Source: Psychrobacter aestuarii
GTDB taxonomy: Bacteria; Pseudomonadota; Gammaproteobacteria; Pseudomonadales; Moraxellaceae
DNA length: 64,000 nucleotides
Direction of reading: 5' to 3'
NCBI RefSeq assembly: GCF_904846035.1
Contig: NZ_CAJGYT010000001.1
Span: forward strand, 1,736,001 to 1,800,000
Under the pieces are notes generated by a model. It worked only from the letters and a program-made list of their open reading frames with translations. It was not told the origin of the DNA and made no database searches. Within the stretch, counting starts at the first letter, position 1, and each line of letters starts with the position of its first letter. This document shows positions 49,818 through 59,552 of this stretch, in pieces. The translations under genes were made by a program, and so were the position numbers.

Positions 49818-50858
49818 ATGGCTGTTGATTTTTCTAATACCTTGATTGTGGCCATATCGGCGACGGCGTTGTTTGATTTGTCGGCGTCCGAAAACTACTT
49901 GGCGCAATTACTACAAGAGACGCCAGAGACCGCGATCAAGACGTTCCGCGAGTATATGGCAGCACGCGAAGATGAGCCGTTACAGACGGGGGCGGGCTAT
50001 CCTTTGATTAAGGCGCTGTTGCACCTGAACAGTTACGCGCAAACCGATTACGAAACCGAAGCGCCACTGGTTGAGGTGGTGATTGTCTCAAAGAGCAGCC
50101 CAGATACGGGCATTCAGGTGTTAAATGCCATACGTGAGCATGGTTTAAATATCTCTCGTTCCGCGTTTATTTCAGGCAGTTCGGTGGCGCCTTATATCGC
50201 TGATTTTAACGTCGATTTATTTTTAACGACCAATCGTGAAGACGCGCAGCAAGTGACCGATGCCGATATTTGCGCTTGTGCTATTTTGGACGCCACACCA
50301 GTGAATACCTATCAATTAGACACGCATCAGCTGCGTATAGCCTTTGACGGTGACGCGGTGTTGTTTGATAATTCAGGCGAGCTATTGTACAAACAGCAGG
50401 GTCTGCGTGCGTTTCATGAGCGCGAAGATAAGATGCGTGATTTACCCATTGAAAAAGGACCGTATGCTGAGCTGCTGATTAAGCTGTCACATTTGCAGCA
50501 AAATTTGCCAGCGCGTATGCAGCACAGTCCGATTAGTATTGCGCTCGTTACTGCGCGTAATGCGCCTGCTGATTTGCGTGCGATTAAGACGCTGCGCGAG
50601 TGGGGCGTGAATGTCGACATGGCGTTTTTTTTGGGGGGGCTGGATAAAACCTCGGTACTCAAAACATTCGCCCCGCATATTTTCTTTGATGACTCTATCA
50701 AGCATATCGATGCGGCGCGTGATTTTGTGCCCTCGGCTTTGGTACCCTATCATTCAACCTCGCAATTAAACCAGCAAGACTATACGCCCATCGCTGAGGC
50801 GTCGCCGTTATTAGCATTTTTGCCCACAGATACGGTAGATGACGCGCCGCAAGTCTAA
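49818..50858 (+). CDS. Cytosolic 5'-nucleotidase (PF06189 type)
   Basis: A 346-residue protein resembling the cytosolic 5'-nucleotidase 1A family: LIVAISATALFDLSASE at the start; GYPLIKALLHLN; EVVIVSKSSPDTGIQVLNAI; the DxDxV-like motif AFDGDAVLFDN; and HIFFDDSIKHID near the end. The HAD-like acidic residues are in place. It dephosphorylates nucleoside monophosphates (AMP/IMP preferred in eukaryotic members). Followed 69 bases later by the rhomboid gene, probably in the same unit. Confidence 0.88.
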   Translation: MAVDFSNTLIVAISATALFDLSASENYLAQLLQETPETAIKTFREYMAAREDEPLQTGAGYPLIKALLHLNSYAQTDYETEAPLVEVVIVSKSSPDTGIQVLNAIREHGLNISRSAFISGSSVAPYIADFNVDLFLTTNREDAQQVTDADICACAILDATPVNTYQLDTHQLRIAFDGDAVLFDNSGELLYKQQGLRAFHEREDKMRDLPIEKGPYAELLIKLSHLQQNLPARMQHSPISIALVTARNAPADLRAIKTLREWGVNVDMAFFLGGLDKTSVLKTFAPHIFFDDSIKHIDAARDFVPSALVPYHSTSQLNQQDYTPIAEASPLLAFLPTDTVDDAPQV

Positions 50859-50927
50859 ATCGGCTAAATAAAATCGCCAAAGACAGCCGTCAGACAATTA
50901 AAAAGTCGTCTTAAGATAGGAGTATGC

Positions 50928-51530
50928 ATGCAGCTACACCCTTTTTTCACCTTGGTACTGAGCCGATTACAGCAAGTGATTGGGCTGTATGCGTTTGTGC
51001 TTGTGCCGATGTGGGCGATGTTTGTGATTAATAAGGTGCTGCTGTTTGGGTTCTGGCATGCATTTGGTATCGCCCCGCGCGTGCTGGATGTGCGTAGCAT
51101 TGTGGGTATTTTTGCGTCGTGGACGATGCATGGCAACTTTGCGCATTTATTGGGCAATACGCTGGTCTTGTTGCAGATTTTGTTTTTATTTGGCTTGTTT
51201 GAAAACAATGCTTACCGCACGGTGGTCAAGCTGATGGTCGCCTCTGGGGTGATGACGTGGCTGATTGGCTCGCCCATGTCAATTCATATTGGCGCGTCGG
51301 GTCTGTGTTTTGCGATGCTGGGGTTTATGATTGGTGGCGCGTTGTTTGCCAAGCGCTGGGGCTATTTATTGGCGTGTGTCATTATGGGAGCAGGCTACTG
51401 GCTGACGATTAAGCAAGGGCTTATGCCGCAGCCAGGCGTATCGTTTGCCGCGCACTTTGGTGGGCTGTGCGCGGGGGTGATTTTGGGCGCAAACTCCAAG
51501 CACGAGTACCGCCCCATGCGCCGATATTAA
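50928..51530 (+). CDS. Rhomboid family intramembrane serine protease
   Basis: A 200-residue protein with about six hydrophobic helices. The catalytic dyad is visible: Ser 124 in IGASGLCFAML and His 176 in AAHFGGLCAG; the HGNFAHLLGN segment near 68-77 also matches. It cleaves transmembrane helices of partner proteins in the inner membrane. Partner unknown. Its stop codon overlaps that of the convergent membrane protein gene by three bases. Confidence 0.92.
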   Translation: MQLHPFFTLVLSRLQQVIGLYAFVLVPMWAMFVINKVLLFGFWHAFGIAPRVLDVRSIVGIFASWTMHGNFAHLLGNTLVLLQILFLFGLFENNAYRTVVKLMVASGVMTWLIGSPMSIHIGASGLCFAMLGFMIGGALFAKRWGYLLACVIMGAGYWLTIKQGLMPQPGVSFAAHFGGLCAGVILGANSKHEYRPMRRY

Positions 51531-52087
51531 GCGGCATCGCTTGTGCTCGTAGTGCAGACGTTCAGATACAGAGGGTCATCGGTAGTCAGCTGATACCAGC
51601 GCGTGGCTTGGTTGTTGCGTGCATCAGCGTTGCTGTCGGGGGTGACGGCTGCCAAATAGTCAGCACGCGCAGGCGTACGGCAATCAATCACTTGAGGAAT
51701 CTGCTGAATACTCATGCGCCGCTCAAACAGATACAGATTGACCAAATGCAGCTGAGGGGTGGTCTTAGAGGCGCTGCGACGACTGTCGACGGCCATAAAG
51801 CGCACCGTTTGCGGCTTAATATATGACCAAGGACGGAACCACGTGCTGTCCTCAACGGTCTTAATGACCTTGACACCTTTTGGCAACTGGGCGGCTTGTT
51901 GGTCGTACCAGCTGTATTCTTGATGGATTTGAAAAGAAAAAATACCAATCGCAGCAAACAGCGGAATCAGCCATTTGGGCGTGCGTTTGCCTGCAAGTTT
52001 GCTAAGATGGGTAATAATCAGTGCCAAGCCCGCCAAGCCAAAACCTGCGGTCATGGTGGCAATAAATTCATAAATCATAACGATCAT
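51527..52087 (-). CDS. Uncharacterised membrane-anchored protein, 186 aa
   Basis: Not recognised. Two hydrophobic stretches at the N-terminus (about 7-28 and 38-54, IYEFIATMTAGFGLAGLALIIT then LIPLFAAIGIFSFQI), then a soluble domain with VKVIKTVEDSTWFRPWSYI, conserved-looking VDSRR and two cysteines. The domain probably faces the periplasm. The gene ends overlapping the rhomboid gene's stop, so both share the 3' end. Function unknown. Confidence 0.72.
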   Translation of the reverse strand: MIVMIYEFIATMTAGFGLAGLALIITHLSKLAGKRTPKWLIPLFAAIGIFSFQIHQEYSWYDQQAAQLPKGVKVIKTVEDSTWFRPWSYIKPQTVRFMAVDSRRSASKTTPQLHLVNLYLFERRMSIQQIPQVIDCRTPARADYLAAVTPDSNADARNNQATRWYQLTTDDPLYLNVCTTSTSDAA

Positions 52088-52145
52088 CCCTTATATCGTC
52101 GGTTGTGACAACCGCATCGTCCTTGATGATAACAACAAGAGAAAA

Positions 52146-52184
52146 TAAAAAATCACTCACAAGCGACTGTGACTTGTGAGTGAT
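52146..52184 (-). terminator. Rho-independent terminator of the symporter operon
   Basis: On the minus strand, stem ATCACTCACAAG/CTTGTGAGTGAT (52173-52184 with 52152-52163) followed by a T-run. Ends the DUF4212-symporter transcript. Confidence 0.85.
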
Positions 52185-52211
52185 ACAAACGATCAGTCGC
52201 TGTCTTATTTC

Positions 52212-54080
52212 TTAGTGGTCAACCGCGCCGCCTGCACCGCGTGGGTAGCGTACGCTCTCAACCAATTCTTGTACTTCAATCGGTGGGGCTTTGGTGCTGT
52301 AAGACACCGCAAACGCTACGATAAAGTTCAATAGCGCACCAATAGCACCGAATGATAATGGCGAGATACCAAGCATCCAATACGCTTCAGTGTCAGGCAA
52401 GTTCGCGGTGCCTGCGATGAAGAACCAGCCTTTGTACATAAAGATGTACACCAGCGTGGTAATCAAACCAGTCAACATACCCGCAATCGCACCGACGTTA
52501 TTGATACGTTTGGAGAAAATACCCATCATCAGCGCTGGGAACAAAGATGCACCAGCAATACCAAAGGCCAATGCCACCACCTGCGCGGCAAACCCTGGTG
52601 GATTCATCCCCAACCACGTTGCAATCACAATCGCCACACCCATAGAAATACGTGCTGCCATCAGCTCGCCTTTATCCGTGATGTTTGGGTTAAAATGACC
52701 TTTAATCAAATCATGACTGATGGCGGACGAAATGGCAAGCAGTAGACCTGCTGCAGTAGACAATGCTGCTGCCAAACCACCTGCCGCAATCAAACCAACA
52801 ACCCATGGTGGTAGCTGTGCAATCTCAGGGTTGGCGAGTACGAGGATATCGTTGTTTACATCCAGCTCGTTGCCTGCCCAGCCTGCATCAGCAAAGCGGC
52901 CGTCATTTTCTAAGTCATGCGCCGCTCTTGCGGTCTCAACCGCTGTCGTTGCTGCGCCAACATCACCGCCTTCGGTCTGTGCATTGGTCAATGCCAGCTC
53001 AGCTGCGCCCAAACCGCTGTCATTATACAGCTGAATTCGGCCATCGCCATTTAAATCGTTATATTTAATCAGACCTGTCTGTTCCCACGTCTGCATCCAG
53101 TCAGGACGCTGCTCATAATTGATGGCAGGCTCAGAGGTGCCTTGTGGGTAGATGGTGTCAATCAGATTCAATCGAGCCATTGCACCGACCGCAGGTGCGG
53201 TAAAGTAGAGTAGGGCAATAAAGACCAGCGCCCAGCCTGCTGACCAGCGTGCGTCTGCAACTTTGGGTACGGTGAAAAAGCGAATGATGACGTGCGGTAG
53301 ACCTGCAGTACCGACCATCAAGGACAAGGTAAAGAGCACCATGTTCAGCTTATTAGGTACATCTGCGGTATAAGACGCAAAGCCCAAGTCAGTCACCACT
53401 TGGTCAAGCTTGGTCAGTAGCGGTAAGCCTGATTCTGTATGGGTTGAGAACAAGCCCAAACCTGGAATCGGGTTGCCTGTCAGCTCAAGTGAAATAAACA
53501 CTGCAGGAATGGTATAAGCGACAATCAACACCACATACTGAGCGACCTGCGTATAGGTAATGCCTTTCATACCGCCAAGAACGGCGTAAAAGAACACCAC
53601 AAACGCAGCAATAATCAAGCCTGTGTTGCTCTCCACTTCCAAAAAGCGTGAGAACGCCACACCTGCACCAGTCATCTGACCGATAACATACGTGGTCGAG
53701 GCAATAATCAAACAAGCCACTGCCACCATCGCAGCGGTTTTAGAATAAAAGCGGTCACCGATAAAATCAGGCACAGTGAACTTGCCAAATTTACGCAGGT
53801 AAGGGGCAAGCAACATGGCGAGTAGCACATAGCCACCTGTCCAGCCCATCAGATACGATGACGCGCCATAGCCGCCTGCAGCGAGTAGACCCGCCATAGA
53901 GATGAATGACGCCGCACTCATCCAGTCCGCACCTGTGGCCATACCGTTTAGTACAGGGTGCACCCCGCCGCCTGCGACATAAAAATCACTGGTTGAGCCA
54001 GCACGCGCCCAAATAGCAATACCAAAATACAAGGCAAAAGACAGCCCTACAAAAATCAGGTTAATGACAAATTGACTCAT
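52212..54080 (-). CDS. Sodium/solute symporter (VC_2705-type, large subunit)
   Basis: A 622-residue SSS-family transporter with about 13-14 transmembrane helices: FYVAGGGVHPVLNGMATGAD, then SAASFISMAGLLAAGGYG and IGDRFYSKTAAMVAVACL. It resembles ActP-like acetate symporters, but the preceding DUF4212 gene and a soluble insert (about 305-415) mark it as the VC_2705 branch. That insert has two EF-hand-like loops, D342-x-N-x-D-G-x-I and D389-x-E-x-D-G-x-F. Substrate unproven (acetate or another small monocarboxylate likely). Four bases separate it from the DUF4212 gene. Confidence 0.9.
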   Translation of the reverse strand: MSQFVINLIFVGLSFALYFGIAIWARAGSTSDFYVAGGGVHPVLNGMATGADWMSAASFISMAGLLAAGGYGASSYLMGWTGGYVLLAMLLAPYLRKFGKFTVPDFIGDRFYSKTAAMVAVACLIIASTTYVIGQMTGAGVAFSRFLEVESNTGLIIAAFVVFFYAVLGGMKGITYTQVAQYVVLIVAYTIPAVFISLELTGNPIPGLGLFSTHTESGLPLLTKLDQVVTDLGFASYTADVPNKLNMVLFTLSLMVGTAGLPHVIIRFFTVPKVADARWSAGWALVFIALLYFTAPAVGAMARLNLIDTIYPQGTSEPAINYEQRPDWMQTWEQTGLIKYNDLNGDGRIQLYNDSGLGAAELALTNAQTEGGDVGAATTAVETARAAHDLENDGRFADAGWAGNELDVNNDILVLANPEIAQLPPWVVGLIAAGGLAAALSTAAGLLLAISSAISHDLIKGHFNPNITDKGELMAARISMGVAIVIATWLGMNPPGFAAQVVALAFGIAGASLFPALMMGIFSKRINNVGAIAGMLTGLITTLVYIFMYKGWFFIAGTANLPDTEAYWMLGISPLSFGAIGALLNFIVAFAVSYSTKAPPIEVQELVESVRYPRGAGGAVDH

Positions 54081-54084
54081 GGGT

Positions 54085-54345
54085 CTACTCCTCGTCTAGG
54101 CCGTATTGCTTATCAAGTTTATTCATCCGCCACGCATAAAAGAACGTGAGCACAATAAACGAAGCAATAGAGCCTTGTTGGGCAAACCAGAAGCCAAGAT
54201 CTGTACCACCAACGGCGATACCTGAGAGCAACGGGCGTAGAAGAATCGCGCAGCCGTATGAGCAGAGCGCCCAGAAGACCAAGCAGATGAGGATAAGTCG
54301 GACATTGGCACGCCAATAGCCTGAGGGATCATTTTCATTTTGCAT
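54085..54345 (-). CDS. DUF4212 small subunit of the symporter
   Basis: An 86-residue protein with two transmembrane helices (about 14-36 and 48-69): YWRANVRLILICLVFWAL and FIVLTFFYAWRMNKLDKQYG match DUF4212, the putative small subunit of VC_2705-type symporters. The stop is 4 bases ahead of the large-subunit start, so the pair is cotranscribed. It opens the operon; the promoter should be in 54346-54500. Confidence 0.9.
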   Translation of the reverse strand: MQNENDPSGYWRANVRLILICLVFWALCSYGCAILLRPLLSGIAVGGTDLGFWFAQQGSIASFIVLTFFYAWRMNKLDKQYGLDEE

Positions 54346-55062
54346 ACGACAACTCCTTTTGTCTTACAAAAAAGCAGAATAATCGAGAAAATACATGGCT
54401 GTAGTACAGGCTTCAACCATCATTCACGCAGCATTAATCACATTCCATGTATTTTAATGTAACGCTTGATACTCAAATAAAGTACAAACTTATTTTAAGT
54501 TATTCCTTTTATACGCTATCTGATTTGTCGCCACAACTTTTATATTGGATTGGTGAGTCATCTTTTTTAGCGTGATTTTTAATGGGGATTGTGGGTAGGA
54601 TTGTCGCTTTGTTCGTGCTATAACGCGCACAAAGCTAAGTCATTGTTATTGTTTGTCTATTGGTAAATTTATAGGCAAAATTTTATGATTTATATCTGTA
54701 ATCAAGAATATGTGTTGTTTTTAGATAAGTTAACGTACAAAAGTAATCAATGAGTTTTTATTCTATGACATGCAATGGTGAAGTCTGTGGTAAAAAATCC
54801 GCTTCATGTATGTGTTTTGTTAAAAAAAACGCGTAATTAATGAAAACTTGAAGAGCGAAATCAAGCGTGTTCGGTTAGAATACCGCCACAGCAGCGCTAG
54901 AGAAAAAGCGCAAGATAGGTTGATACGCATATGAGTGTCATGCACCCTTTTATGCCTATCGACCCTGAAAAGTATGTACCTATCAGCTCAGAGGATTGAC
55001 CGCCTCGGGGCTAGGCGAAGTGCGTGCTGCTGTTACACTCAACAGTAAATGAAGGGAAAAAT
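54346..55062. promoter_or_regulatory. Divergent regulatory region between two symporter units
   Basis: A 717-base AT-rich region, one of the longest gaps in the window. Upstream of the alanine symporter it holds a short open frame (54931-54999, MSVMHPFMPIDPEKYVPISSED, 22 codons) and then a small hairpin CGCCT/AGGCG (55001-55017). A good sigma-70 pair was not found by eye. The middle (54480-54850) is very AT-rich, suggesting regulator or IHF binding, but no specific site is claimed. Confidence 0.45.
54931..54999 (+). other. Possible leader ORF, 22 codons
   Basis: ATG at 54931, TGA at 54997-54999, in the leader of the alanine symporter gene; four prolines in 22 codons. No strong RBS. A translation-linked attenuator is conceivable, but it may be chance. 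Confidence 0.25.
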
Positions 55063-56559
55063 ATGGGTCAAGAAATAGTAAGATGGTTTAATGAGTTGGT
55101 CGGCTTCGGGGTCGGTATCATCTGGGGTAACGACAATTGGTTCATCGCCAGCAATCCTTGGTATGGGCTGCTGATGTTCATTTTGATTGGTACGGGCTTG
55201 TACTTTACGGTGGCGACGCGTTTTATTCAGTTTCGTCATTTTGGGCACATGTGGAAACTGCTGCGCGTGTCCAACCAAGGGCGTAAAGATGGTGGTATCA
55301 GCTCATTTGAAGCCTTGATGACCTCACTGGCAGCACGTGTTGGTACGGGTAACCTTGCGGGTGTGGCGATTGCCATTTATTTGGGTGGTCCAGGTGCGGT
55401 GTTTTGGATGTGGATTACCGCGATTGTTGGCATGTCCACGAGCTTTATTGAATCGACGCTTGCACAGGCGTACAAGGTGCCGCATACGGACAATGTTTAT
55501 CGCGGTGGCCCTGCCTACTATATCGAAAAAGGTTTGGGCAGCCGTGCGCTTGCGATTTTCTTTTCGGTGTGTCTGCTGATTGCTTTTGGTTTGGCATTCA
55601 ATGGCGTACAGTCAAACACCATCGCCCAAGCCACGCACGAAGCCTTTGGCGTACCGACATGGGCAACGGGTCTGTTATTGGTCGTCTTAGTCGCGCCTGT
55701 CGTCTTCGGTGGTTTGCGCTCGGTGGCGCGTATTGCAGGTAAAATTGTACCGGTCATGGCGATTTTGTATGTGTTGCTCGCCCTGTTTATCATCGTGACT
55801 AACTTTAGCCAGTTCCCAGCCGCAGTTGCTCATATTGTGAAGTCGGCCTTTGGTTTTGAACAAGCGGCGGGCGGTGTATTGGGTTATGGCATTGCGCAGG
55901 CGATGATTAATGGTATCAAGCGTGGTCTGTTCTCAAACGAAGCAGGTATGGGCTCTGCGCCGAATGCGGCAGCAACTGCAAAAAGCCATCCTGACCACCC
56001 TGCAGTACAGGGCTTTATGCAGATGCTCGGCGTGTTTATCGATACCTTGGTCATCTGTACAGCGACTGCGTCCATCATCATCTTGTCAGGCGTCGTAGAT
56101 CCCAGCTCTGAGCAGACAGGCATTCAGCTCACGCAGCTCGCCTTGTCGCAGTATGTGGGCAATCTGGGTATCATTTTCGTGGCGATTGCGATTTTCTTCT
56201 TTTCGTTCACCTCTATCATTGCCAACTACAGCTATGGTGAGTCGAACCTTGAGTTCATCTCAGGTAAGAAGAATGCCAAAGGCATGATTATGATTTTCCG
56301 TTTCTTGGTGCTCGGTATGGTTTTTGTCGGCTCGGTCGCCAGCCTGCCTGCGATTTGGAACTTTGCGGATTTGTCGATGGGCTTGATGGCGCTGGTCAAC
56401 TTGGGCGCTATTATTTTCCTATCGCCTGTGGCGCTGCGCGTGCTGCGTGACTACGAGCGTCAGCTAAAAGAAGGCAAGTCGGCGGACAAAATCAAATTTG
56501 ACCCTGACCAGTTTGTGAAGCTCAAAGACGAAGCCAACCGCGATGCGTGGACGGACTGA
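55063..56559 (+). CDS. Alanine/glycine:cation symporter (AGCS family)
   Basis: A 498-residue transporter with about 11 transmembrane helices. The family signature GGISSFEALMTSLAARVGTGNLAG is at about 79-102; NEAGMGSAPNAAAT is also AGCS-specific. It takes up alanine (or glycine) with sodium. The start at 55063 follows AAGGGA; an upstream in-frame ATG at 55024 is less likely. Ended by the terminator at 56588-56620, shared with the convergent ETF-QO gene. Confidence 0.93.
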   Translation: MGQEIVRWFNELVGFGVGIIWGNDNWFIASNPWYGLLMFILIGTGLYFTVATRFIQFRHFGHMWKLLRVSNQGRKDGGISSFEALMTSLAARVGTGNLAGVAIAIYLGGPGAVFWMWITAIVGMSTSFIESTLAQAYKVPHTDNVYRGGPAYYIEKGLGSRALAIFFSVCLLIAFGLAFNGVQSNTIAQATHEAFGVPTWATGLLLVVLVAPVVFGGLRSVARIAGKIVPVMAILYVLLALFIIVTNFSQFPAAVAHIVKSAFGFEQAAGGVLGYGIAQAMINGIKRGLFSNEAGMGSAPNAAATAKSHPDHPAVQGFMQMLGVFIDTLVICTATASIIILSGVVDPSSEQTGIQLTQLALSQYVGNLGIIFVAIAIFFFSFTSIIANYSYGESNLEFISGKKNAKGMIMIFRFLVLGMVFVGSVASLPAIWNFADLSMGLMALVNLGAIIFLSPVALRVLRDYERQLKEGKSADKIKFDPDQFVKLKDEANRDAWTD

Positions 56560-56587
56560 TTGTTTGATGGCTTTAGAAGGTGTTTAT

Positions 56588-56620
56588 AAAAAACCGCGCT
56601 ATTGATAGCGCGGTTTTTTT
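56588..56620. terminator. Bidirectional Rho-independent terminator
   Basis: Stem CCGCGCTAT/ATAGCGCGG (56594-56602, 56605-56613) with A-run ahead and T7 behind. It sits between the convergent alanine symporter and ETF-QO genes and can serve both. Confidence 0.9.
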
Positions 56621-56646
56621 GTGACGATAATAATGGCTGTCTTGTC

Positions 56647-58395
56647 TTACATGTTGGGGTAGTTGGGACCGCCGCCGCCTTCTGGTGTCACCCATGTGAT
56701 GTTCTGTGATGGGTCTTTGATGTCACAGGTTTTGCAGTGGACGCAGTTTTGTGCGTTGATAACAAAGCGCGCGCCTTCGGCATCGGTGACTACTTCATAA
56801 ACCCCTGCTGGGCAGTACAAGCGCGCAGGCTCGGCATACAGCGGTAGGTTGATGGAGATGGGCACGGTCTTGTCAGTTAGCTTAAGGTGCACGGGCTGGT
56901 CTTCAGCGTGGTTGGTGTTAGAGATGAACACCGATGACAGCTTATCAAAGGTCAGCTTGCCATCCGCTTTTGGGTAGTTGGGCTGATAGGCATGTGCCGC
57001 GCGCTCCAGCTGATCATAGTCACGCAAGGTGTCATGAATGGTCAACGGCATTTTGCCGCCCAACAGGTTGTGCTCGACGAAGTTAAACGCGCCGCCCATC
57101 CATTTACCCATACGGTACATGGCAGGGGCAAAGTTACGTGCTTCGTAGTTGTCTTGATACAGCCATGATTTGCGGTACATGGTGGCGTAGTTGATGACGT
57201 CATCGTGCGCGCGCCCTTCTTGCAGTGCTTCAAACACCGCTTCGGCAGCGAGCATGCCTGACTTGATAGAGGTGTGCGTGCCTTTGATTTTGGCAGGGTT
57301 TAAGAAGCCTGCATTGTCACCGACCAACACGCCACCTGGGAACGACAGCTTGGGTAAGGAATTCAGACCGCCTTTAACCAATGCGCGCGCGCCGTACGAG
57401 ATGCGCTTGCCGCCTTCTAATACTTTACGAATGATAGGATGCAGCTTGAGACGTTGCAGCTCGTCAAAGGGCGACATATAAGGGTTTGAGTACGACAGGT
57501 CAATAACGATACCAAAGCTGACTTGGTTGTTTTCATCAAAATACAACCACCAGCCACCTGAGGTGCCTGTGTCGCTGAGCGGCCAGCCTGAGCCGTGCAT
57601 GACCACGCCTTGCTCGTGCTGAGCCTCAGGTACTTCCCACAGCTCTTTAAGACCAATGGCATAATGCTGCGGGTCGCGACCTTTATCCAGACTAAAGCGG
57701 CTGATCAAGCGCTTGCCCAAGTGACCACGGCAGCCTTCGGCAAACACGGTATATTTTGCCAAAAGCTCGTAGCCTGGCTCAAAGCTGGACTTTTCACTGC
57801 CGTCTGCCGCCACACCCATATCGCCTGTCAGTACGCCTTTGACCGAGCCGTCATCGTTGTACAAAATGTCTGAGGCAGGAAAGCCTGGGAACATCATGAC
57901 TTCCAGCTCTTCAGCTTGTTGCGCAAGCCAGCGCACCACATTGCCGAGCGAGACGATGTAGTTGCCATCGTTGTGCAAGGTGCTTGGTACGATAGCGTCA
58001 GGGAGCTGCACCGCTTTGGTCTCTGATTTGAGCATATACACACGGTCTTCGGTGACAGGCACATTAATTGGCGCGCCTTTTTCTTTCCAGTCAGGAATCA
58101 ACTCGTCCAAAGCGCGGGTTTCAATCACGGCTCCTGATAGAGTATGTGCGCCAAATTCAGAGCCTTTTTCGACCACACAGACCATAAACTCGTCATTGCC
58201 CGCCTCGATGGCCAACTGGCGCAGGCGGATGGCGGCAGATAAACCAGCGGGACCACCGCCGACAATCACCACATCAAACTCCATGGATTCCCGTTCGATT
58301 TCAGGCTCAGCAGCGACTGGCTGGGTGTCGATGGGGGCGTCTGTGTGAGCGGTGTCTGACCCCGTGGCGTACGTTGGCTTGTCTTGCTCTTGCAT
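56647..58395 (-). CDS. Electron transfer flavoprotein-ubiquinone oxidoreductase
   Basis: A 582-residue membrane-associated flavoprotein that passes electrons from ETF to ubiquinone, linking fatty acid and amino acid oxidation to respiration. FAD-binding motif VVIVGGGPAGLSAAIRL near the N-terminus, ETF-QO signature ELWEVPEAQHEQG, C-terminal [4Fe-4S] region CVHCKTCDIKDPSQNITWVT. Start at 58395 follows AGGAG; the frame stays open to 58521 without support. An N-terminal Asp/Ala/Pro-rich stretch of about 40 residues precedes the FAD domain. ETF genes are not in this window. Confidence 0.95.
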   Translation of the reverse strand: MQEQDKPTYATGSDTAHTDAPIDTQPVAAEPEIERESMEFDVVIVGGGPAGLSAAIRLRQLAIEAGNDEFMVCVVEKGSEFGAHTLSGAVIETRALDELIPDWKEKGAPINVPVTEDRVYMLKSETKAVQLPDAIVPSTLHNDGNYIVSLGNVVRWLAQQAEELEVMMFPGFPASDILYNDDGSVKGVLTGDMGVAADGSEKSSFEPGYELLAKYTVFAEGCRGHLGKRLISRFSLDKGRDPQHYAIGLKELWEVPEAQHEQGVVMHGSGWPLSDTGTSGGWWLYFDENNQVSFGIVIDLSYSNPYMSPFDELQRLKLHPIIRKVLEGGKRISYGARALVKGGLNSLPKLSFPGGVLVGDNAGFLNPAKIKGTHTSIKSGMLAAEAVFEALQEGRAHDDVINYATMYRKSWLYQDNYEARNFAPAMYRMGKWMGGAFNFVEHNLLGGKMPLTIHDTLRDYDQLERAAHAYQPNYPKADGKLTFDKLSSVFISNTNHAEDQPVHLKLTDKTVPISINLPLYAEPARLYCPAGVYEVVTDAEGARFVINAQNCVHCKTCDIKDPSQNITWVTPEGGGGPNYPNM

Positions 58396-58794
58396 AGCTA
58401 CTCCTAAACGTTTAGTGGCTTCTGTGCGGCGACCATGTGCATGGTGATAACATCCGTTGTCTACATGACGGATACCTTTTGTAGCGTGGGTAGCCTCTTC
58501 CCGTATCAGATGACGTACCACCCGCTGGCAGGTAGGTTTTTATCTTAACGGCTTTTATACAGCAGACGTACCACAATCGGTGACTCAAAAGACAGTATCC
58601 ACATGGTCATAGATAGGTTGTGCTTACCTATTATAAAAGAAACCCTTTACAAACACGATACGCATTGCGCGGTAATGGTGCTAAGGTAAGGGTTAAGGAC
58701 ATAACAGGCAGACAGTCAATGCCTCATCATACCCCAAACTAAAATCAATAGTCACTTTAGATACATTCTCACCATAATCGTAAGGAAACAGGTC
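58396..58794. promoter_or_regulatory. Divergent promoter region, ETF-QO / DUF1285
   Basis: About 400 bases between divergent genes. No ORF, RNA gene or terminator is supported. Promoters for both are expected, but no convincing pair of hexamers was found by eye. Confidence 0.35.
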
Positions 58795-59406
58795 ATGAGT
58801 CATGCCGACAATGCCGCAAATGCTGCCCCTGATTTGGACACCCTAAGCCGCTATCTAAAAACCAGTGAAACAGCAACGAGCCGCCGCATACCGCCCCTTG
58901 AAAAATGGCATCCTACTGAGGTGGCGACGATGGACATGCACATCAAAGCCAACGGCGAGTGGTGGCATGAGGGACGCAAAATCGAGCGTCCCGCACTGGT
59001 CAGCTTGTTTGCCAGTATCTTGGGTAAAGAAGTCGATGATGAGGGCGCGGACAGATACTATCTAAAAACCCCAGTACAAAAGCTGTATATCCGTGTTGAT
59101 GATGCGCCGCTATACATCCAAGATGTCGGTGTCGTGATGGAGGATGGCGTACAGTGGCTGGAGTTTACGAGCAGTACCGAAGATGTGTTTCGACTCAATG
59201 ACGCGCACCTCATTACCCTGCGCGCGCGGGACAACGATGCGGTGCAGCCGTATATCCTTGTGCGCCATAACCTCGAAGCCCTCATCGCACGCTCAGTGTT
59301 TTATCATCTGATTGAGCTTGGCGACTTGGTCGAGAAGGCAGGGCAAACGGTGCTACTGCTTGATAGTGGCGGCGTGCGTTATGAGATTGGCATGCCTGCG
59401 GACTAA
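58795..59406 (+). CDS. DUF1285 domain protein
   Basis: A 203-residue protein with DUF1285 features: RIPPLEKWHPTEVATMDMHI, the ANGEWWHEGRKIERPALVSLFASIL segment and DRYYLKTPVQKLYIRVDDAP. Members are conserved in proteobacteria, cytoplasmic and of unknown function. RBS AAGGAAAC just ahead. Followed 146 bases later by the glutamate racemase gene on the same strand. Confidence 0.88.
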   Translation: MSHADNAANAAPDLDTLSRYLKTSETATSRRIPPLEKWHPTEVATMDMHIKANGEWWHEGRKIERPALVSLFASILGKEVDDEGADRYYLKTPVQKLYIRVDDAPLYIQDVGVVMEDGVQWLEFTSSTEDVFRLNDAHLITLRARDNDAVQPYILVRHNLEALIARSVFYHLIELGDLVEKAGQTVLLLDSGGVRYEIGMPAD

Positions 59407-59552
59407 TCTGGCGGCGGGCTTTATATCATGCGTGAAAGGACGCTGATGACAAAGCACTTATACGTATAAAAAATGCTAAAATACGCCTTTTTTGCGGCAG
59501 TATGTACTTGTTTGCATGCACGTTTTGTAGTATTGATGGATAATCGCGATTG

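Noticed and set aside
58396..58521. Upstream extension of ETF-QO
   Set aside because: Not membrane- or signal-like, and a perfect RBS lies at the internal ATG 58395.
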